Source of the DNA: Methanocaldococcus vulcanius M7
GTDB taxonomy: Archaea; AGJL01; Methanococci; Methanococcales; Methanocaldococcaceae
Assembly (NCBI RefSeq): GCF_000024625.1
Contig: NC_013407.1
Coordinates: forward strand, 1,240,001 to 1,304,000
Direction of reading: 5' to 3'
DNA: 64,000 nt
The position numbers and the translations under genes are program-made. Position 1 is the stretch's first letter. Each line of letters begins with the position of its first letter. Shown one piece after another: positions 9,560 to 19,406 of this stretch. The notes beneath the pieces were generated by a model. That model saw nothing but the letters and a program-made list of their open reading frames with translations, searched no databases and had not been told where the DNA came from.

Positions 9560-12500
9560 CTATTCTATGCTTAAAATCTCTTCGTGTAGGACTTTTAACA
9601 CTTCTAAGTAGTCCACTTCTCCTCTTTCAATTTTATCCATTATCTCTTCTAAATCCCTTGTCCTCTCTTCAGAAATCAGATGTGGATAATTCTCTATTAG
9701 GAAATTATAGACCTCAATTCCGAGTTTTGTAGGGATTAATTTATTTTTATCCTTACTCTTTATTACATATTTTCTATCCAGTAGTTTTTTGATTATTTGA
9801 GCATATGTCGATGGTCTTCCAATGCCTCTCTCTTTCATTAGTTTGATAACTTCTCCTTCATCATACAGTGGAACTTTTGGAACTTTTATAAGTTTTTTCT
9901 CTAACACTTTTAAACTGTTTTTTTCAATTTTTGGAAGTTTTTTCAATTTTAAAGGATAGAATCTACTCCATCCATCAAACTTTATATCTACGTATCCCTC
10001 TATTTTTTCATCTAAATCTTTTATATAAATTTCTTCATACTCCAAAATTGCCTCCTTTGTCTGAGAAGCGATAAATCGTCTAAATATCAAGTCGTATATT
10101 TTTATATGGTTTTTTGTTAATTTTATATTATTTTCTCTTAAAAATTCGATTAACTCATCAGTATCCATCGGTTTAGTGGGTCTTATACACTCGTGAGCCC
10201 CTTCCATAAAGTAGTCCCTATTCTTAATGTAGTGCTCTAAGTTGTTAAGCTTTAAATACTCTCTTGCAACCTTCATCCCATCGATTGAGACCCTTGTAGA
10301 TGATGTTCGATGATATGTGCAGTTATGTGAGATAATTCCATTAGATATAAAGTTTTCATTGCATTTAATGCTTAAATCATACACATAACCATCGTAGAAG
10401 AGATCTTCCACTTTTTTAACTTTAATGAATATCACGTCGTTGTATATATTGCCAACTTTGATTTTTTTGTTACTTTTTTTAACATTTTTATTTTTATTCT
10501 TATTTTCAATTACAGTTCTGCAAAATTCCTTCAAATTTTTGGTTTTTGTATATTTAACTATTTTTTCAGTGAAGGTAGTTAAGAACTTGTTGTCTATAAC
10601 TAAAAAATATCCATTATGCTCTTGGATCATGGTTAAGATCCCTATTGAGTGGAGATAAATTCCGATCTTCTCTAATATGGATTTATTTTTTGAAAATGTG
10701 GCAATATTAATTTCTTTTCCTCTCTTTAAAAATGTTCCACGTGCATCCAAATAACCGGCAATAAATGCGTTTATATAGTCCTCTTTTAAAGAGAACAACT
10801 CCTCTACTAAATGCTCTTTTTCTGAACCTTGTAAACTTAATCTATCGTTTCCAAATAACAATCCAAGATTATACCAAAATTCAGGTTCTCTAACATCGTT
10901 GAAGTTATCTATCTCAACTATTTTTTTAATTTTTTCAAATATCTTAGAAGGGGGATGTGATCTTCTAATTTTATAGTTATAATTAAATGGCATAACAACA
11001 TAATCCCCTTCTTTTATATTTTTTGCAGGAATCCATTTTAATCTGCCATCTTTTAATGTTAATATATGGTGATCTGGCGTTGCTTTTATTTCATAATTGT
11101 TTTGTAATGTTATCTTTTTAAGATTTCCAGAGAATTTTATTTCCCAAAAACTAATGATTTTATCACATATTATTGACTTTCTATCGAGATCTAATGATAG
11201 TATTTCTTTTTTCTCCCTACTTTTTACTATTTCCTCAATGGTTTTGATCCTTCCATCTCCCAATACAATGTGTGTATCAGGAGTTAAGCAAAGACCCAAC
11301 TCGAACAGATCTTGGGCTATGGACATTATTTCATCAGTCCCTATGTGGTATCGTTTTGTTGCTTCTTCCAATAGAGTGTCTGTTGTAAATGGGGGCATTG
11401 GGGGCAGTTCTTTTTCGTAGGTTGTTGTTTCTACGCTGACTTCCTCTTTGTCAAACTCTCCTTCCCATATTTTCCCTATGTATATATCCCCTTCAAGTTT
11501 TAGCGATAAGTATGGAACTTTTATTTTATGTTCGTTATATCTCTCTATTATCCATCCTAAGACAGGTGTTTGAACCCTACCGGCTGAGAGATAGTTTTTG
11601 TTAAACACTTCCCAAAGTTTTTGACTTAATCTGAATCCTATCCATCTATCTTCGATTCTTCTGACAATTTGACCTTTAACTTTATTTTCATCCAGAGACA
11701 ATTCTTCTCCTTTTTTAAATGACTCCACTGCTCGTAATATTGCTCTTTTGGTAATTTCATTAAATCCAACTCGATATATTTCGCTGTTAAACGGAAGGGC
11801 GTTTAATGCAATATCATAACCTATTTTTTCTCCTTCTGTATCAATATCTGTGGCTATAAATAAAGCGTCAACTTCATCTGCTATTTCTCTAATTATTTCT
11901 ATATTATCTTTTGCATCTATTATATTTGTTATTTTTTCTCCTTTTTCCATTAATTGTTTTATAACATCCTCTAAATCTTTTTGATCAGTGAATTGCTCTC
12001 CATTCACTTTCTTTATTGATGCATATATTGGAATATATATATTATCTTCTATCTTAACTCCGTAGAATCCTTCTTTCGTAACGAGGTCGAATACATGCCC
12101 TCCGCTTGCAGTGATTAATAAGTTTAAGTCCCCAACACAAACTTCATAAACGTTTCTATTTTTTATCTTTCTAACGGAGGGTTTTCCGAAAAAGTTTGCA
12201 ATAGTTCTTGCTTTATTTGGACTTTCAACGACCATAAGCACTGATTTAAGTAGATCTGGGGTCTTTCCAGAGCTCCTTCCAGATTTTATTTTTTCCCTAT
12301 CTTCATCTATTTTTTTAATTAACTCCCTTATGTCAACTTCATCGATCTTTTTAAACTCACTTTCATACATAAATAACATATATTTTCTTAAATATTCAAA
12401 TATATCTTTATCATCTACTAAAACTATACTTGCTCCCTTAGTTAATCCGAATTCAGTCATTCTCGAAGTTCTTCCAGAAGCTTGAATATATGTTTTTACA

Positions 12501-13891
12501 TCAGGAATTAGGATAAAATATTCTCCATTTTCAAGTTTAATTGAGAAATTTTTCATTTTTAACTTTTCTTTTACTATATGTCTTATTTCATCTTCTGATT
12601 TATTCTCAATATCGATATTTTCTTTCAAAACTCCTTTTTCAATTAATTTGTCAATATATTCTTTTAATTTAATCTTAAATTTTGGAATTCCGTAAAACAC
12701 TGCGTATCTAACCCTCTCGGGCATGTCTAAGCCCCTAACTAAAACACCATAGTATGAAGCGACACCAATCAAAACATCTATCTCTCCTTTTCTAAACTCT
12801 TCAAATCCTTTTTTATCTTTTGAGTAAATTAATTTTGCCTTTATATTATTTTCTAACAGATATTTCTCTATCTCCTCAGCTTTCTCTACCCCGTAATCGA
12901 TTGGAACGAACACTAAACCTCCCGAACCAAATATTTTTATATACTCTAAAACCTCCTCTTTCTTAAATTCCTCGTCATAAATATCCTCTACATCTCTAAG
13001 TTTATTCATTCCAAACCCAATTTCAAAATCTAACAACTCTCTATAAAGTTTAACCTTATCTCCATAACTCTTCCCCGTTGCTGAGGCAATAATCAAACAT
13101 CCATGATTTATGTTTGAGACCTTTCTTTTTAATTCTTCTCTTTTTTTCAATGCTTCTTCTATCTTTCCAATTTTTATAAGATATATGATTTTATATGCCT
13201 CCTTTATCAGTTCTTCATCAAATCCTAACAATTTCAGTGTTTTATCAATATTTTTAGATGCTTTTAACAGTGAATCAACATCATCAACAAATATAAAGTC
13301 GAATTTATTGTTTATATCATTTTTAGCCAAGTAATTTGATGTAGTTATTAATAAGTCGTAATCTCCATTCTCTATTTTCTCTTTTGCTTCTTTTTTTTCT
13401 TTTGTAGATAGATCTGAGTGGTATGAAATCACATTTATATTTAATTTGCATTTTTCAATTAGAGAAAGAATACGATCATGGGTTTGTTTCACTAAAAGAG
13501 TTGTTGGCAATATAATGTAGCATTTTTTTCCTTTTTTAGTTAAATATAAACTCATTATTATTCCAAAAAAGCTTTTCCCCACACCTGTTGGTGCAACTAT
13601 TGAAAAACTCTTATTTTTTAATACCCTCTTCGCCCACATCTTTTGAATACTTAAAAGTTCAAATCCTAACCTTTTTACAAACTCTTCAAATTTTTTAAAT
13701 TCATTCCAAACTGAGCAATATTTTTCCAAATTTTTTAATGTTTTTTCTTTTTTTAAGTTTTTGCATAGTTCTAATTTTTCTAATTTTTTGTCAATAGGTA
13801 GACACTTTTCACAAACTCCAACTTCCAATCTCTCACTTCTTATCTCGTCTTCACAGTTTGGACACATGCCCTTGTAGATCATTGGAATCAT
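9560..13891 (-). CDS. rgy: Reverse gyrase, interrupted by an in-frame intein
   Basis: Reverse gyrase adds positive supercoils to DNA and marks hyperthermophiles. The 1443-residue precursor contains a 323-residue intein; the spliced enzyme would be 1120 residues, the usual size. In order: N-terminal zinc finger CPNC...CEKC (residues 10-30), SF2 helicase-like domain with Walker A APTGVGKS (100-107) and Walker B FVDDVD, then a toprim region beginning MVVESPNKARTIANFFG, and a topoisomerase IA domain. The catalytic tyrosine is in TYHRTSSTR just after the intein. The gene is divergent from cobN across 419 bases. The intein must splice for the topoisomerase to work. Confidence 0.96.
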   Translation of the reverse strand: MIPMIYKGMCPNCEDEIRSERLEVGVCEKCLPIDKKLEKLELCKNLKKEKTLKNLEKYCSVWNEFKKFEEFVKRLGFELLSIQKMWAKRVLKNKSFSIVAPTGVGKSFFGIIMSLYLTKKGKKCYIILPTTLLVKQTHDRILSLIEKCKLNINVISYHSDLSTKEKKEAKEKIENGDYDLLITTSNYLAKNDINNKFDFIFVDDVDSLLKASKNIDKTLKLLGFDEELIKEAYKIIYLIKIGKIEEALKKREELKRKVSNINHGCLIIASATGKSYGDKVKLYRELLDFEIGFGMNKLRDVEDIYDEEFKKEEVLEYIKIFGSGGLVFVPIDYGVEKAEEIEKYLLENNIKAKLIYSKDKKGFEEFRKGEIDVLIGVASYYGVLVRGLDMPERVRYAVFYGIPKFKIKLKEYIDKLIEKGVLKENIDIENKSEDEIRHIVKEKLKMKNFSIKLENGEYFILIPDVKTYIQASGRTSRMTEFGLTKGASIVLVDDKDIFEYLRKYMLFMYESEFKKIDEVDIRELIKKIDEDREKIKSGRSSGKTPDLLKSVLMVVESPNKARTIANFFGKPSVRKIKNRNVYEVCVGDLNLLITASGGHVFDLVTKEGFYGVKIEDNIYIPIYASIKKVNGEQFTDQKDLEDVIKQLMEKGEKITNIIDAKDNIEIIREIADEVDALFIATDIDTEGEKIGYDIALNALPFNSEIYRVGFNEITKRAILRAVESFKKGEELSLDENKVKGQIVRRIEDRWIGFRLSQKLWEVFNKNYLSAGRVQTPVLGWIIERYNEHKIKVPYLSLKLEGDIYIGKIWEGEFDKEEVSVETTTYEKELPPMPPFTTDTLLEEATKRYHIGTDEIMSIAQDLFELGLCLTPDTHIVLGDGRIKTIEEIVKSREKKEILSLDLDRKSIICDKIISFWEIKFSGNLKKITLQNNYEIKATPDHHILTLKDGRLKWIPAKNIKEGDYVVMPFNYNYKIRRSHPPSKIFEKIKKIVEIDNFNDVREPEFWYNLGLLFGNDRLSLQGSEKEHLVEELFSLKEDYINAFIAGYLDARGTFLKRGKEINIATFSKNKSILEKIGIYLHSIGILTMIQEHNGYFLVIDNKFLTTFTEKIVKYTKTKNLKEFCRTVIENKNKNKNVKKSNKKIKVGNIYNDVIFIKVKKVEDLFYDGYVYDLSIKCNENFISNGIISHNCTYHRTSSTRVSIDGMKVAREYLKLNNLEHYIKNRDYFMEGAHECIRPTKPMDTDELIEFLRENNIKLTKNHIKIYDLIFRRFIASQTKEAILEYEEIYIKDLDEKIEGYVDIKFDGWSRFYPLKLKKLPKIEKNSLKVLEKKLIKVPKVPLYDEGEVIKLMKERGIGRPSTYAQIIKKLLDRKYVIKSKDKNKLIPTKLGIEVYNFLIENYPHLISEERTRDLEEIMDKIERGEVDYLEVLKVLHEEILSIE
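10322..11290 (-). mobile_element. Intein in reverse gyrase, 323 residues, with LAGLIDADG-type endonuclease region
   Basis: Intein residue 1 is the Cys of CLTPDTHIVLGDG (codon 11290-11288); the last residues are SHN (Asn codon 10324-10322), followed by Cys as the +1 residue. Splicing blocks are intact: block A at the start, block B with ATPDHHILTL, block F YDGYVYDLSIKCNENFIS, and block G GIISHN|C. The endonuclease part has a recognisable second LAGLIDADG helix, FIAGYLDARGTF, while the first is only loosely matched by LGLLFGNDRL, so cleavage activity may be reduced. Insertion is two residues before the topoisomerase catalytic tyrosine, a typical conserved-site choice. Confidence 0.93.
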
Positions 13892-14310
13892 ACTTTAACA
13901 CCAAAAAATATTTTTAATTTTTATTAATTTTTTTATTGATTTACTTTATAGGGCTATTATTTTTAATATTTCATTTTTAATTTTTAACTTATTTTTAATC
14001 TTTTATTTGGTTTACTTGGGTTTAAAAACTTTATTGATAGTGATTGTATTGATATGACTGTTGATTAGATCTCATTTGATTTTTTATCCATACAACTACA
14101 TAAAATAATATTTTAGGATATGCATTTCTTTATTTCATTTTTATTTTTCTTTTTTTATTTTTTATTTTTATACATCTCTTTATGGATATATTTATTTTTA
14201 TCATGTTATTTTTATCATGATCGTTAATGACAAATTATTTATATTATTAACTTGTAAAAAAAATTAACATTATAGTAAGTATTATTTTTATTAGATATTA
14301 CGGTGGTAAT
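13892..14310. promoter_or_regulatory. Divergent control region between reverse gyrase and cobN, with tandem 14-mers
   Basis: A 419-base AT-rich spacer. TTATTTTTATCATG occurs twice head to tail without mismatch (14192-14205 and 14206-14219), followed by TCAT-N8-ATGA (14216-14231). A TATA-like TTTATATT lies at 14238-14245, followed by the cobN ribosome binding site GGTGGT at 14301-14306. The tandem sites lie just upstream of the TATA box, a position suited to an activator or repressor of cobN. The part nearer reverse gyrase is low-complexity A/T with no gene that I can support. Confidence 0.45.
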
Positions 14311-17300
14311 ATGAAAATTACATTTTATATGTGGGCATCATACTGCTCTATTTTAAAGAGGGCAGTAGAAGAACTTAAAAAAGAAGGCGTTTCTTTAAAT
14401 TACAAGATATATTCAAACAGATTTCCAATCAACGAGAAATTTTTTGAAGATGTGGTAAATTCTGATGTCGTTTTAATCTACAAAACATCCTCAGATGATA
14501 TTGACTTAAATAAACTAAAAAAACTAAATAAAAATATAATAATTGTATCTCAAGATGTAAATGTTTGGAACTCAGAAAAATCGCATAAATGTTATCTATA
14601 CATGACCTACGGAGGGCTTGAAAACTTTAAAAATATGGTTTTATATCTAATGGGAGAAGAAAAAGATGTTAAGAAACAGCCACTTCAAGGAATATACTAC
14701 GATGGAAAAATTTACGATGAATTAATCGAATTTTTAAATGATGTTGAATTTAAGAAAAAACACACCGTAGGAATTTTATTTTCAAGACATTACTTAATAA
14801 ATGAAGATATGGATGTTATCCTTAAATTAATAGAAAAATTGAAACAGCATTTTAATGTAATTCCTGTCTTTACCTACGGAGCAAAGTGTGAAGAACTGAA
14901 TGCACTTGGAGGGGGAGAGAGTGTTTTAAAATATTTCTTTAAAGATGGAAAACCAATCATCGATGCGTTAATAAACATGTTATCATTCCCTCTTGGCACC
15001 ATTAAAGATGGCTCACATCTGAACAAATTAGACGGGGTTGATCTATTAAAAAAATTAAATGTTCCTGTTTTTCATCCAATAATAAGTTATTATAAAAGTT
15101 ATAACGACTGGAAAGAAGATAAACAAGGTCTATCTGCAGATATTGGGTGGACTATTGCTTTACCAGAATTTGAGGGAGTAATTGAGCCAATAATTATAGG
15201 AACCACGGAAAATGAGGGATTTATAGAGAAGAAATTTGGAATTGATGAGAGAATAGAAAAATTTGTCGAAAGAGTAAAAAGATGGATAGATCTAAAATAT
15301 AAACCGAAAAAAGAGAGAAAAATTGTGTTCATACTTCATAGTAGTGCCTGTTCGTCAGTTGAAGCAACAATCGGAAGCGCTGCACACTTAGACGCTCTTC
15401 AAAGTGTTGTAAATATTATGAAAAAGTTAAAAGAAGAAGGATATTTTGTTGAAGAAATTCCAGAAGATGGAGAGGGGCTAATAAAACATATACTTCAAAA
15501 GAAAGCAATATCTGAATTTAGGTGGACAACTGTAAACGAAATCGTGGCCAGAGGAGGATATTTATACCTAATGGATGAAGGAGAATATATGGAATATTTT
15601 AACTCTCTTCCAAAAAGTGTAAAAGAGAAGATAATAAAAACTTGGGGAGATTTAAACGAAAATAATTCCCAAGGTATGATCTATAAAGTTAATGAAAAAA
15701 ATAAAATAAAAAACAAAATAGTAATTACTGGTTTAAAGTTTGGGAATATTTACGTTTGTGTTCAGCCAAAAAGGGGATGTATCGGAGCGAGATGCGATGG
15801 AAAAGTGTGTAAAATACTTCACGATCCACACTGTCCTCCAACACACCACTACATTGCCACATATAAGTATTTCAATGACATTGCAGATGTTATAATTCAT
15901 GTTGGAACCCATGGTTCATTAGAATTTCTACCTGGAAAAAATGTTGGCCTTTCAAACGAATGTTATCCAGATATTTGCATTGGAACAATTCCTCATCTAT
16001 ACATCTACAACTCCGACAATCCAGCAGAGGGAACCATTGCAAAAAGAAGAAGTTATGCTACGATAATTGATCATATGCAAACGGTTATGAAAGAAGCATT
16101 TTATGATGATTTAGAGACCCTTGATAGTTATATCTCAGAATATTTAAAAAATATGGATCCTTCACGAAGGCATCAATTAGAGCACCTTATCTCAGAAGAG
16201 ATAAAACGTCTTAATATCCCTAAAATTAAAGGGAAAATAGAGGAATATGAAAAAGAAGGAAAACTCCATGAAAAATTCGAAGAAATCTTTAAAGAAATAA
16301 GGGAAATTATCGAATTACTAAAATCTTCGCAATACAATGATGGAATGCACGTCTTTGGAGAATTACCAGAAGGAGAGAGAAGAGCAGAATTTATAAAATG
16401 CATATTAAAAAATCTACTCGCAGATGAAGATTTAAAAGATGAACTTACTAAAAAAACCGTATTAAAAGTAATATCGGGAGAGAAAATTAAAAATAAAAAA
16501 TTAGAAAGTAAAATAAAAGAGATTAACGAAAGAATAGAAAGATCAGATGAAATCAGGTCTCTAATCAAGGGATTAAATGCTGAATATATAGAGCCAGGAC
16601 CCTCTGGATTAATAACGAAAGGAAACTACGAGATATTGCCAACCGGAAGAAACTTCTACTCCATAGACCCCTACAACATCCCCACAAAATCCGCTTATAA
16701 AGTTGGTGTCTTACTGGCTGAGAAATTACTTGAAAAATACTTAAAAGAGGAGGGAAAATACCCTGAAAGTGTTGCGATCTACTGGATGGTTTCTGATATA
16801 ATGTGGGCAGATGGAGAAGGGATGGGAATGATATTCCATCTCCTTGGCGTTAAACCCATATATAAAGGAGGAAAAATTACTGGTTTAGAAGTTATCCCAT
16901 TGGAAGAGTTAGGAAGGCCAAGGATCGATATAACTATAAGAGTTAGTGGAATAATAAGAGATATGTTTTTTAACTGTGTAGAACTTGTAGATGAAGCAAT
17001 AAGAATGGTTGCTAATTTAGATGAGCCCGATGAGATGAATTACATAAAAAAACACGTTTTTCAAAATTTAAAAGAGGGGTTGTCTTTTAGAGAGGCAACT
17101 TTTAGAATTTTTAGCTCTCCTCCCGGAACTTATGGAAATGGGGTTAAATATGCGATATACGCAAGTGCTTGGAAAACCGAAGAAGATCTAAAAGATGCTT
17201 TTATCCATTGGAACGCATATGCTTATGGAAAAAATGCATATGGTAAAAAAGCTACTTATCCATTTACAAATATGTTAAAAACTGTGGATCTTACATTTAA

Positions 17301-17889
17301 CAAGGTAATAACCGACGAATATGATTTACTTGGATGTTGTTGTTATTTTGGAACATATGGTGGTTTAATAAATGCAGTAAAGGTTTTAAAAGGTGTAGAT
17401 GTGAAAACATACTATGGAGACACACGGGATCCAAATAAATTGGAAGTTAGAACGCTAAAAGAAGAAATAGAAAGAATTACTATATCCAAACTACTTAATC
17501 CAAGGTGGATCGAGGGTTTAAAGAGACATGGATACAAAGGAGCAGGAGATATTTCAAAAAGAGTAGGAAGAGTTTATGGGTGGAGTGCTACAACAGGAGA
17601 GGTTGAAGATTGGATATTTGAGGAGATATTCAACACCTACATAAAAAATGAAGACAATAGAAACTTCTTTAAAGAGCATAATATATACGCGTTAGAGGAG
17701 ATGACACGACGACTGTTGGAAGCGATAGAGAGAGGGTTATGGAACGCAGATAAAAAGATAATAGATGAACTAAAAAGAGTTTATATGGAGATCGAAGGAG
17801 AAATTGAAGATGAATATGAAAACTTAGATATTGGATCATTTCAAGGTGGAAGTATAGATATAGATCTAAGCTGGAAAGAAAAAATCTAA
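14311..17889 (+). CDS. cobN: CobN/BchH-family metal chelatase large subunit
   Basis: A 1192-residue large subunit of the CobN/BchH family, which binds the tetrapyrrole and with ATPase subunits inserts cobalt (or magnesium) into the ring. The diagnostic block is HVGTHGSLEFLPGK followed by CYPDICIGTIPHLYIYN and NPAEGTIAKRRSYATI (about residues 530-585). WADGEGMG, and NPRWIEGLKRHGYKGAGDI near the C-terminus, are also family blocks. In methanogens, which make cobamide by the early-cobalt route, the exact substrate of CobN-like proteins is unsettled. The ATG at 14311 follows GGTGGT. No AAA+ chelatase partner is adjacent. The tandem repeats upstream may be regulatory. Confidence 0.9.
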   Translation: MKITFYMWASYCSILKRAVEELKKEGVSLNYKIYSNRFPINEKFFEDVVNSDVVLIYKTSSDDIDLNKLKKLNKNIIIVSQDVNVWNSEKSHKCYLYMTYGGLENFKNMVLYLMGEEKDVKKQPLQGIYYDGKIYDELIEFLNDVEFKKKHTVGILFSRHYLINEDMDVILKLIEKLKQHFNVIPVFTYGAKCEELNALGGGESVLKYFFKDGKPIIDALINMLSFPLGTIKDGSHLNKLDGVDLLKKLNVPVFHPIISYYKSYNDWKEDKQGLSADIGWTIALPEFEGVIEPIIIGTTENEGFIEKKFGIDERIEKFVERVKRWIDLKYKPKKERKIVFILHSSACSSVEATIGSAAHLDALQSVVNIMKKLKEEGYFVEEIPEDGEGLIKHILQKKAISEFRWTTVNEIVARGGYLYLMDEGEYMEYFNSLPKSVKEKIIKTWGDLNENNSQGMIYKVNEKNKIKNKIVITGLKFGNIYVCVQPKRGCIGARCDGKVCKILHDPHCPPTHHYIATYKYFNDIADVIIHVGTHGSLEFLPGKNVGLSNECYPDICIGTIPHLYIYNSDNPAEGTIAKRRSYATIIDHMQTVMKEAFYDDLETLDSYISEYLKNMDPSRRHQLEHLISEEIKRLNIPKIKGKIEEYEKEGKLHEKFEEIFKEIREIIELLKSSQYNDGMHVFGELPEGERRAEFIKCILKNLLADEDLKDELTKKTVLKVISGEKIKNKKLESKIKEINERIERSDEIRSLIKGLNAEYIEPGPSGLITKGNYEILPTGRNFYSIDPYNIPTKSAYKVGVLLAEKLLEKYLKEEGKYPESVAIYWMVSDIMWADGEGMGMIFHLLGVKPIYKGGKITGLEVIPLEELGRPRIDITIRVSGIIRDMFFNCVELVDEAIRMVANLDEPDEMNYIKKHVFQNLKEGLSFREATFRIFSSPPGTYGNGVKYAIYASAWKTEEDLKDAFIHWNAYAYGKNAYGKKATYPFTNMLKTVDLTFNKVITDEYDLLGCCCYFGTYGGLINAVKVLKGVDVKTYYGDTRDPNKLEVRTLKEEIERITISKLLNPRWIEGLKRHGYKGAGDISKRVGRVYGWSATTGEVEDWIFEEIFNTYIKNEDNRNFFKEHNIYALEEMTRRLLEAIERGLWNADKKIIDELKRVYMEIEGEIEDEYENLDIGSFQGGSIDIDLSWKEKI

Positions 17890-17929
17890 AAAAAATAAAT
17901 AAAATTAAAAATATAAAATTTGCAGGATT

Positions 17930-19234
17930 TTAAGGCGTTAACCTCTGTCTATCTCTTGGGAATAATACACACTCTCTAATATTTTCTTGCTGAGTTAGAA
18001 TCATCGTAAATCTATCAGCTCCTAATCCCCAACCAGCATGAGGAGGCATTCCATACTTAAACGCCTCTAAGTAATATGTAAATCCGTCAGGATTTAATCC
18101 TTTCTTCTTAATATTTTCAACTAACAGATCATAGAGATGGATCCTTTGAGCTCCAGAGGAGATCTCCAAGTCCTTATACATCAGATCAAATGCCTTACAG
18201 ATGTTTGGATTATCCTCGCGAGGCATTGTGTAAAACGGCCTGATCTCAGAAGGCCAGTCAGTTATAAAGTAAAGACCACCCATCTCCTCTCCAATTGCCT
18301 TCTCCGCCTCCCTACTTAGATCTTCTCCCCAACTGATCTCAACTCCTTTTGCATTTGCAATATCGATCGCTTCATCGTAGGTAATTCTATCAAACTTTTT
18401 TGAAGGAAGTTCAAACTCTATGCCTAAAACATCTATTTCTCTTTTTCTATTTTCATAAACATCTAAAAACGCGTTATATACAACTTTTTCTAATATATCC
18501 ATAGCATCCTTATCATCTGCAAACGCCATCTCAATATCTATTGATGTTGCCTCATTCAAATGTCTTCTTGTGTTATGTTCCTCAGCCCTAAATATAGGTG
18601 CTATTTCAAAGACCCTATCCAAACCGCTTGCCATCAACATCTGCTTATACAACTGAGGACTCTGCCCCAAAAATGCCTCTTTTTCAAAGTAAGATATTGG
18701 AAAGAGTTCAGTTCCTCCTTCTGTGCATGAAGCTACTAATTTCGGAGTATTTACCTCAATAAAACCCTCATTATAAAGCGTGTTTCTTACTGATTTTAAC
18801 ATCTCACTTCTGATTTTAAATACTGCCTGAACTTTTGGTCTCCTTAAATCTAAAAATCTATTCTCTAATCTTGTATCCAATTCTGCTGGAACCTTTTCAG
18901 CAGGATCTAATGGAAGAGGTCTTTGTGCAGTGTTTAAAACTTCTAACTCTAAAGGAAGGATTTCAAAACCATTCGGAGCTTTTTCATTTGCAATAACTTT
19001 TCCTTTAATTGCCACAACATCCTCTGCTCCAAGTTTTTTTATTTGTTTAAATAGTTCTTCTCCAACCTTCTGTTTTGGTGCTACAATTTGCACTGTTCCT
19101 TCTCTATCTCTTAAAATAACAAATATGATCTTTCCCAATGCCCTAATTGAATGCACCCAACCCATTATAACAACTTCTTGCCCGTCCATTTCTGGTTTAA
19201 TTTCTGCTGAGTAGTGTGTTCTTCTCCATTTCAT
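17930..19234 (-). CDS. aspS: Aspartyl-tRNA synthetase (archaeal type)
   Basis: A 434-residue class IIb synthetase that charges tRNA-Asp. An N-terminal OB-fold anticodon-binding domain (about residues 15-105, with [20 protein letters not shown]) is followed by the class II core: motif 1 around [19 protein letters not shown], motif 2 [14 protein letters not shown], and motif 3 [15 protein letters not shown]. In methanogens without AsnRS the enzyme is usually non-discriminating and also charges tRNA-Asn for the amidotransferase route; that applies here only by analogy. The ATG at 19234 follows AGGTGATTA. The gene is convergent with cobN, separated by about 40 bases. Confidence 0.96.
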   Translation of the reverse strand: MKWRRTHYSAEIKPEMDGQEVVIMGWVHSIRALGKIIFVILRDREGTVQIVAPKQKVGEELFKQIKKLGAEDVVAIKGKVIANEKAPNGFEILPLELEVLNTAQRPLPLDPAEKVPAELDTRLENRFLDLRRPKVQAVFKIRSEMLKSVRNTLYNEGFIEVNTPKLVASCTEGGTELFPISYFEKEAFLGQSPQLYKQMLMASGLDRVFEIAPIFRAEEHNTRRHLNEATSIDIEMAFADDKDAMDILEKVVYNAFLDVYENRKREIDVLGIEFELPSKKFDRITYDEAIDIANAKGVEISWGEDLSREAEKAIGEEMGGLYFITDWPSEIRPFYTMPREDNPNICKAFDLMYKDLEISSGAQRIHLYDLLVENIKKKGLNPDGFTYYLEAFKYGMPPHAGWGLGADRFTMILTQQENIRECVLFPRDRQRLTP

Positions 19235-19406
19235 TTAATCACCTTCTAAGTTTAAAGTGTTTCTTTCCACTAAAAATTCTTAGGTTTATTAATATTTTAA
19301 TGATTTTTATAGTTTCCTAAGCTCCTGTATTATCCATATATTCAAGCCCTTATGTTAATTGTCAAAGATAAAAAATAAAATAAAAATTAAAAAATTTAAA
19401 TTAAAT

